NCBI RefSeq assembly: GCF_008271745.1
Contig: NZ_VKKZ01000020.1
Span: 186,001-250,000 of the forward strand
Direction of reading: 5' to 3'
DNA length: 64,000 bases
Source of the DNA: Rufibacter glacialis
Lineage (GTDB): Bacteria > Bacteroidota > Bacteroidia > Cytophagales > Hymenobacteraceae
Part shown: positions 60,314 to 64,000 of the stretch, piece by piece
Layout: each line of letters begins with the position of its first letter
Position numbering within the stretch: position 1 is the first letter of the stretch
Notes under the pieces: model-generated
Database searches by the model: none
What the model saw: only the letters and a program-made list of their open reading frames with translations
Told to the model about the DNA's origin: nothing
Program-made: the position numbers and the translations under genes

Positions 60314-61636
60314 TTAGAGGAACCGGCGTTTACGTTCTGCCAGGCGGGTGCCTGCCTCCCGCGCATAATACGGGTTCTTGCTGGTAGCCACCACCTGGGC
60401 TCCGTAGATCCCGGAATGTCCGGAGAACAGATAAGCTACCCCGCAGGCCAAAGCGGCATAAACCCCAATCCCTGCGCCGAACAGTTCCATGGCCATGAGG
60501 CTACAGGCCAATGGCGTATTGGAGGCGCCCGCAAACACCGCCACAAATCCCAGAGCCACAAACACCTCCAGTGGCAAAGGGAACCAGGGGAAAAGCGCAT
60601 TGCCCAGCGTGGCACCAATGAAAAACAAAGGTGTGACCTCGCCTCCTTTGAAGCCGCAGCCCAGCGTGAGGGCCGTCAACGCCAGCTTCAATAGAAAATC
60701 ATAAGGGGGCAACCCAGAAACAAAGGCTTGCTCAATAGTAGGAATCCCCAGGCCAATATACTTGGTGGTGCCCAGGCCCCAGACGACCAAAACCAGCAAC
60801 ACTCCTCCTACCACCGGCCGCAGGGGCGGGTAAGCAATAGTAGTCTTGAAGGTGTGACTTACGGCTTGGGTGGCCCAGGAAAATAGCCGGGCAGCGAGGC
60901 CGAAGCAGATGCCCGCCAATAAAGTAGCCCCCAACGTCCAACCCGTCAGGGTGGGCCCCTCCACCACGGGGAACAAGGTGTGCTCTATTCCCCAGGCAGT
61001 AGTCACCACATGCGCAATCAATGCAGCCAGTAAACTGGGGAGCAGCGCCTGGTACCGAAGATGCCCCAGCAAGAACACCTCTACCCCAAAAATAGCGCCG
61101 GCCAGTGGGGTCCCGAAAACGGAGGAAAAACCGGCACTCAAGCCGCAGATCAACAGCAACTGGCGGTACCGGGGCCGCAGGCGGAACAGGCGCGCCACCT
61201 GATCGGCTAGGGCGCCTCCCATCTGGGCGGCCGTACCCTCGCGGCCCGCAGAACCGCCTACCAGATGGGTAAGAATGGTGGCTACCAGCACCAATGGCGC
61301 CATGATCAATGGCACCTGGGTGGCAGCAGGTTGTTGAATGGCTCGCAGTACAGCGTTATTGCCGGCTTCCGCTTCTTTGCCCCACCGGTGGTAAAGCCAG
61401 CCAATGAGAAAGCCCGCCACGGGCAAAAAGGCTATGATCCAAAGGTGCGTTTCGCGGAAGGCGGTGGCCCAGTCCAGGAGCCAGAGAAACAAGGCCGAGG
61501 CACTTCCAGCCAACACCCCTACTACCAGTGCCAGAACCAACCACCGCAGCAAATAGGCATTGTTAAGTTGGAATTCCAGCCAAAGGCTTCCCCTTGAAAG
61601 CGTGCCCAGGGAAAGCCTCTTCTTGAAAGGAAACAT
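60314..61636 (-). CDS. CLC anion transporter, probably CLC-F type (fluoride/proton)
   Basis: A 440-residue CLC-fold membrane protein. The anion-binding motif 1 reads GNNAV (around EAEAGNNAVLRAI, about residue 93) in place of the GSGIP of chloride CLCs, and motif 2 is GREGTAAQMGG (about residue 130) instead of GKEGP. As I recall, these changes mark CLC-F fluoride exporters. The gating Glu (GREGT) is kept, as needed for proton exchange. It is often labelled voltage-gated chloride channel family protein. No fluoride riboswitch-like sequence is visible in the 131 bp upstream. Confidence 0.78.
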   Translation of the reverse strand: MFPFKKRLSLGTLSRGSLWLEFQLNNAYLLRWLVLALVVGVLAGSASALFLWLLDWATAFRETHLWIIAFLPVAGFLIGWLYHRWGKEAEAGNNAVLRAIQQPAATQVPLIMAPLVLVATILTHLVGGSAGREGTAAQMGGALADQVARLFRLRPRYRQLLLICGLSAGFSSVFGTPLAGAIFGVEVFLLGHLRYQALLPSLLAALIAHVVTTAWGIEHTLFPVVEGPTLTGWTLGATLLAGICFGLAARLFSWATQAVSHTFKTTIAYPPLRPVVGGVLLVLVVWGLGTTKYIGLGIPTIEQAFVSGLPPYDFLLKLALTALTLGCGFKGGEVTPLFFIGATLGNALFPWFPLPLEVFVALGFVAVFAGASNTPLACSLMAMELFGAGIGVYAALACGVAYLFSGHSGIYGAQVVATSKNPYYAREAGTRLAERKRRFL

Positions 61637-61767
61637 GCAAAACTAATGTAGGTGGGAATGCGGCAGTTTTTTATGAACAAAAAGGAGCCTCAAAAACATA
61701 ATCAAAAAAGAAGTTTACCGCTTGTTTTGGTTAAAATGGGTGGAAAATGGGGTGGTCAATATACGAT

Positions 61768-63000
61768 TTACTCGTACCTGAGGGAATCAATAGGATCTAG
61801 TTTAGAGGCTTTGTAGGCGGGATAATACCCAGAAACCAGGCCCACAGTGATACATATCACCATGCCCACGATCATCCAAAGCCAAGGCACAAAGAACTCT
61901 CCTTTGCCAATGAGCATGGCAATGCCGTTCCCCATCAGAATGCCCAGGATAATCCCAACCACTCCGCCCAGCACGCAGATCACAATGGCCTCTATCAAAA
62001 ACTGAAGCCGTATCTGTTTGATAGTGGCCCCCAATGCTTTTCTGATCCCGATCTCCCGGGTGCGTTCGGTTACGCTCACCATCATGATGTTCATTAACCC
62101 GATGGAAGCCCCCAGCAAGGTGATGAAGCCCACCAGGAAGCCTCCGGTTTTGAGGTAGCCGGTGATCTTGTTCAGGGTCTGCTCCACAGAATCGCTGCGG
62201 GTGATCTCAAAGGAATCTTCCTGGCCCAGCCGGTCTTGCCGCACCTTGCGCATAATGCCCGTGGCTTCTTCCATGGCGAAGGCCAGGCTGGTGCCATTGA
62301 GGATGGCGGTTTTTATCTCAAAAGTTAAAGGCGATTGGGTAGGAATCTGAGTGGCTGCCTCCAGCGGGATGATGATCCGGCGGTTACTGCCGCCACCACC
62401 CAACCCGCCGCCTTCGCTTTTGATTTTGCCAATCACCTTGAACCGACGGCCCAGCATGATCAGGCTCTTGCCTTCGGGGCTCTGCTTGGGAAATAATTTA
62501 TCTGCCACTTCCTCGCCAATAATGGCTACGGGGGCGCCGGATTCTATCTCCAGGCTGGAAAAAGGCCTACCCAGCTCTAAATCATAGTTCTCGTTCACCA
62601 GGTAATTCTCGTCGCCCCCTATCACGCTCATGTTGGGGTTGGTTTTGATGCTGCCCGCCTTCACAGACACGTTCCCGCTTACCCAGGCAGACAAACTCAC
62701 CCTGCCTTTGTCGGTCATGAGGTTCTTGTACTGCTTGGCCTGGAACTCGGTGATGTTGGGGTACACCTTGCTTTGCCGCCCGCCTTGCTGGCCACCGCTC
62801 CATTTCTTCTCGATGTCAAAAGAATTAGCCCCCAAGGTGGAAAATGTGCTGGAAACCGAAGACTTAATGCCTTCAATTGCCGTTAATATTCCTACCAGAG
62901 ACATAATCCCGATGGAGATAATGAGGGCCGTGAGCACCGTACGGAGCAAATTGCTCTTGATGGAGCGGAAACCTTCTTTCGTGTTTTCTAAAAGATTCAT
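61768..63000 (-). CDS. MacB/FtsX-type ABC transporter permease
   Basis: A 410-residue permease of the MacB family: one N-terminal membrane helix ([20 protein letters not shown]), a periplasmic MacB-type core domain (about 45-260), then three C-terminal FtsX helices around [40 protein letters not shown] and [16 protein letters not shown] matching ATPase and a membrane-fusion protein are expected elsewhere; neither is in the window. It may export a peptide or antibiotic, or extract lipids. A TACTTTTA sequence about 70 nt upstream is near the promoter consensus. Confidence 0.92.
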   Translation of the reverse strand: MNLLENTKEGFRSIKSNLLRTVLTALIISIGIMSLVGILTAIEGIKSSVSSTFSTLGANSFDIEKKWSGGQQGGRQSKVYPNITEFQAKQYKNLMTDKGRVSLSAWVSGNVSVKAGSIKTNPNMSVIGGDENYLVNENYDLELGRPFSSLEIESGAPVAIIGEEVADKLFPKQSPEGKSLIMLGRRFKVIGKIKSEGGGLGGGGSNRRIIIPLEAATQIPTQSPLTFEIKTAILNGTSLAFAMEEATGIMRKVRQDRLGQEDSFEITRSDSVEQTLNKITGYLKTGGFLVGFITLLGASIGLMNIMMVSVTERTREIGIRKALGATIKQIRLQFLIEAIVICVLGGVVGIILGILMGNGIAMLIGKGEFFVPWLWMIVGMVICITVGLVSGYYPAYKASKLDPIDSLRYE

Positions 63001-63127
63001 GTTTTCTCGGGGCCAGTACCGTTACAGACTATCTGTCGTAAAAGCGAACTCTTTCTTACTGTTATAAAAGTAATGGTTTTCCTGTTTATTGGCTGTTTTT
63101 CTTACATTCGTTCCAAACCGGTTATCA

Positions 63128-64000
63128 ATGAAGACGTTGTCCAGGATTTTCTTTCTCTTGCTGGCTTTCATGGCAGTAGCCCACTCTGGTTGGGCCTCTT
63201 ACCTGCTGCTTCCCATGGACGAAAGCCAGAAGAACCACTTAAAAGCGTATGGCATAGCCTATTGGGCCTTGCAACGGCAAGTGGAGGTTGATTGGCTATT
63301 GAATTACAAAGGCGGTGCCTTTGGGTTTAAACAGAGCAACGCGCTGGAGAACGAACTGGTGGTGCGGGGCATCAGTTACCAGTCTATTTCAGACGCGCAG
63401 TACAGCCAGATCCTTGCCCAGATTGCCGCCCCGGAGTCTAACATGGACGTGATGAAGCTGGAGAAGGCGCCAAAGATTGCGGTGTACTCGCCCAAGTCAA
63501 AACAGCCCTGGGATGATGCCGTGACCCTGGTGCTCACTTACGCTGAGATCCCCTATGATATCATCTATGACCCGGAGATCCTGGAAGACAAACTGCCGAA
63601 GTACGACTGGCTGCACCTGCACCATGAGGATTTCACGGGCCAGCACGGTAAGTTCTACACCGCCTTCCGCAACGCACCCTGGTACCTGGAGCAGAAGCGC
63701 GAGGCCGAGGCTACTGCCAAGCGGTTCGGGTATGCCAAAGTGCCCCAGCTGAAAAGTGCAGTGGCGCAGCGCATCCGGGATTTCTGCGCCGGTGGGGGCT
63801 TCATGTTCGCCATGTGTTCAGCCACGGATACCTATGACATTGCCCTGGCCGCCGTGGGTCTGGACATCACCGAAAGCATGTTTGACGGCGACCCTTCAGA
63901 CCCTCAAGCCCAGCAGAAGCTCAACTTCAACCACACCTTTGCCTTCAAGGACTTCACCCTGATCAGAGATCCATATCACCCGGAGTTCTCCAACATTGAC
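63128..64000 (+). CDS. Secreted protein of the family labelled asparagine synthetase B in Bacteroidota, C-terminus missing
   Basis: 291 codons of an open gene running past the right edge. It has a signal peptide (SRIFFLLLAFMAVAHSGWA), then MDESQKNHLKAYGIAYW, the conserved opening of a Bacteroidota family usually called asparagine synthetase B. The visible part has HLHHEDFTGQHG (about residue 165) and RDFCAGGGFMFAMCSATDTY (about 222). There is no N-terminal catalytic Cys of class II amidotransferases and no SGGxDS ATP-binding motif, so the inherited name looks wrong; the GGGFMFAMC motif is more like a class I amidotransferase or ThuA-like fold. Activity is unknown. Confidence 0.72.
   Translation, partial: MKTLSRIFFLLLAFMAVAHSGWASYLLLPMDESQKNHLKAYGIAYWALQRQVEVDWLLNYKGGAFGFKQSNALENELVVRGISYQSISDAQYSQILAQIAAPESNMDVMKLEKAPKIAVYSPKSKQPWDDAVTLVLTYAEIPYDIIYDPEILEDKLPKYDWLHLHHEDFTGQHGKFYTAFRNAPWYLEQKREAEATAKRFGYAKVPQLKSAVAQRIRDFCAGGGFMFAMCSATDTYDIALAAVGLDITESMFDGDPSDPQAQQKLNFNHTFAFKDFTLIRDPYHPEFSNID

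Noticed and set aside
61638-61645. TAGTTTTG promoter box of the CLC gene on the minus strand
   Set aside because: It ends 1 nt before the ATG, so transcription would begin inside the gene; without an alternative start it is more likely chance.
1-64000. tRNA, rRNA, phage or IS genes
   Set aside because: No T-loop signatures, rRNA-like sequence, integrase, transposase or capsid genes were seen while reading; a covariance-model scan would be needed for certainty.

Overview
This 64 kb window looks chromosomal and comes from a member of the Bacteroidota. The most likely placement is Cytophagales, Hymenobacteraceae (Rufibacter/Pontibacter/Nibribacter-like), but the family level is an inference. 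The sequence evidence is: a DUF4331 protein with a C-terminal type IX secretion (T9SS) sorting domain, carboxypeptidase-regulatory/TonB-type outer-membrane barrels, the long Bacteroidota form of IspG, type III glutamine synthetase, the small DUF6728 protein, almost no Shine-Dalgarno sequences, and several Bacteroidota promoter boxes (TAnnTTTG, sometimes with TTG/TTTG about 18-20 nt upstream). GC content is about 50 % except for one AT-rich patch near 36.95-38.05 kb. I saw no rRNA, tRNA, CRISPR array, phage or transposase gene.

Layout. 0-6.5 kb: msrA (cut by the window edge), a lipoprotein beta-lactamase-fold hydrolase carrying a GH3 C-terminal-like domain, a DUF4126 protein, an MBL hydrolase, an RluE-type pseudouridine synthase and ThpR. 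7.2-13 kb: a DUF4331/T9SS protein, a TPR protein and a TonB-dependent receptor, probably one functional unit. 13.3-15.1 kb: an AraC regulator next to a secreted MBL hydrolase. 15.9-17.4 kb: a SatD-like HTH gene and a DUF3307 membrane protein overlapping by 1 nt, preceded by two tandem perfect dyads that look like an operator. 17.6-20.7 kb: MgtC/SapB, a zinc-ribbon protein, DUF2911 and an RHH/MazF toxin-antitoxin pair. 20.9-29.6 kb: a trehalose operon, treX(glgX)-treZ-treY::malQ, in which TreY and MalQ are fused in one 1410-residue protein. 30.3-34.2 kb: a coiled-coil membrane protein, a DUF2007/zinc-ribbon protein, a UPF1/SMUBP-2-like helicase and SlyD. 34.8-38.1 kb: AcpH, a PNPOx-fold protein, a CrtA-like protein and an AT-rich PKD lipoprotein. 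38.1-53.4 kb: leuS, YjbR, DUF6728, ispG, two members of an unrecognised HTH-like paralog family around an opposing small gene, glnN, a membrane sulfatase-fold enzyme, mtaB and an SBF-like transporter. 54-60.2 kb: two tandem paralogous outer-membrane barrels with a 51-residue membrane peptide and two copies of a 21-bp GTAC-N13-GTAC site between them, then an OmpH-like lipoprotein. 60.3-64 kb: a CLC protein with CLC-F-like motifs, a MacB-type permease, and the start of a secreted protein of the family usually labelled asparagine synthetase B.

The intergenic regions carry an unusual variety of short palindromic or inverted repeats (at least seven types) and TTAG-type heptamer arrays in inverted pairs. 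The best leads for new biology are the tandem-dyad SatD/DUF3307 locus, the 44.6/45.7 kb paralog pair, the GTAC-site/51-residue-peptide/barrel cluster, and the DUF4331-TPR-TonB unit.
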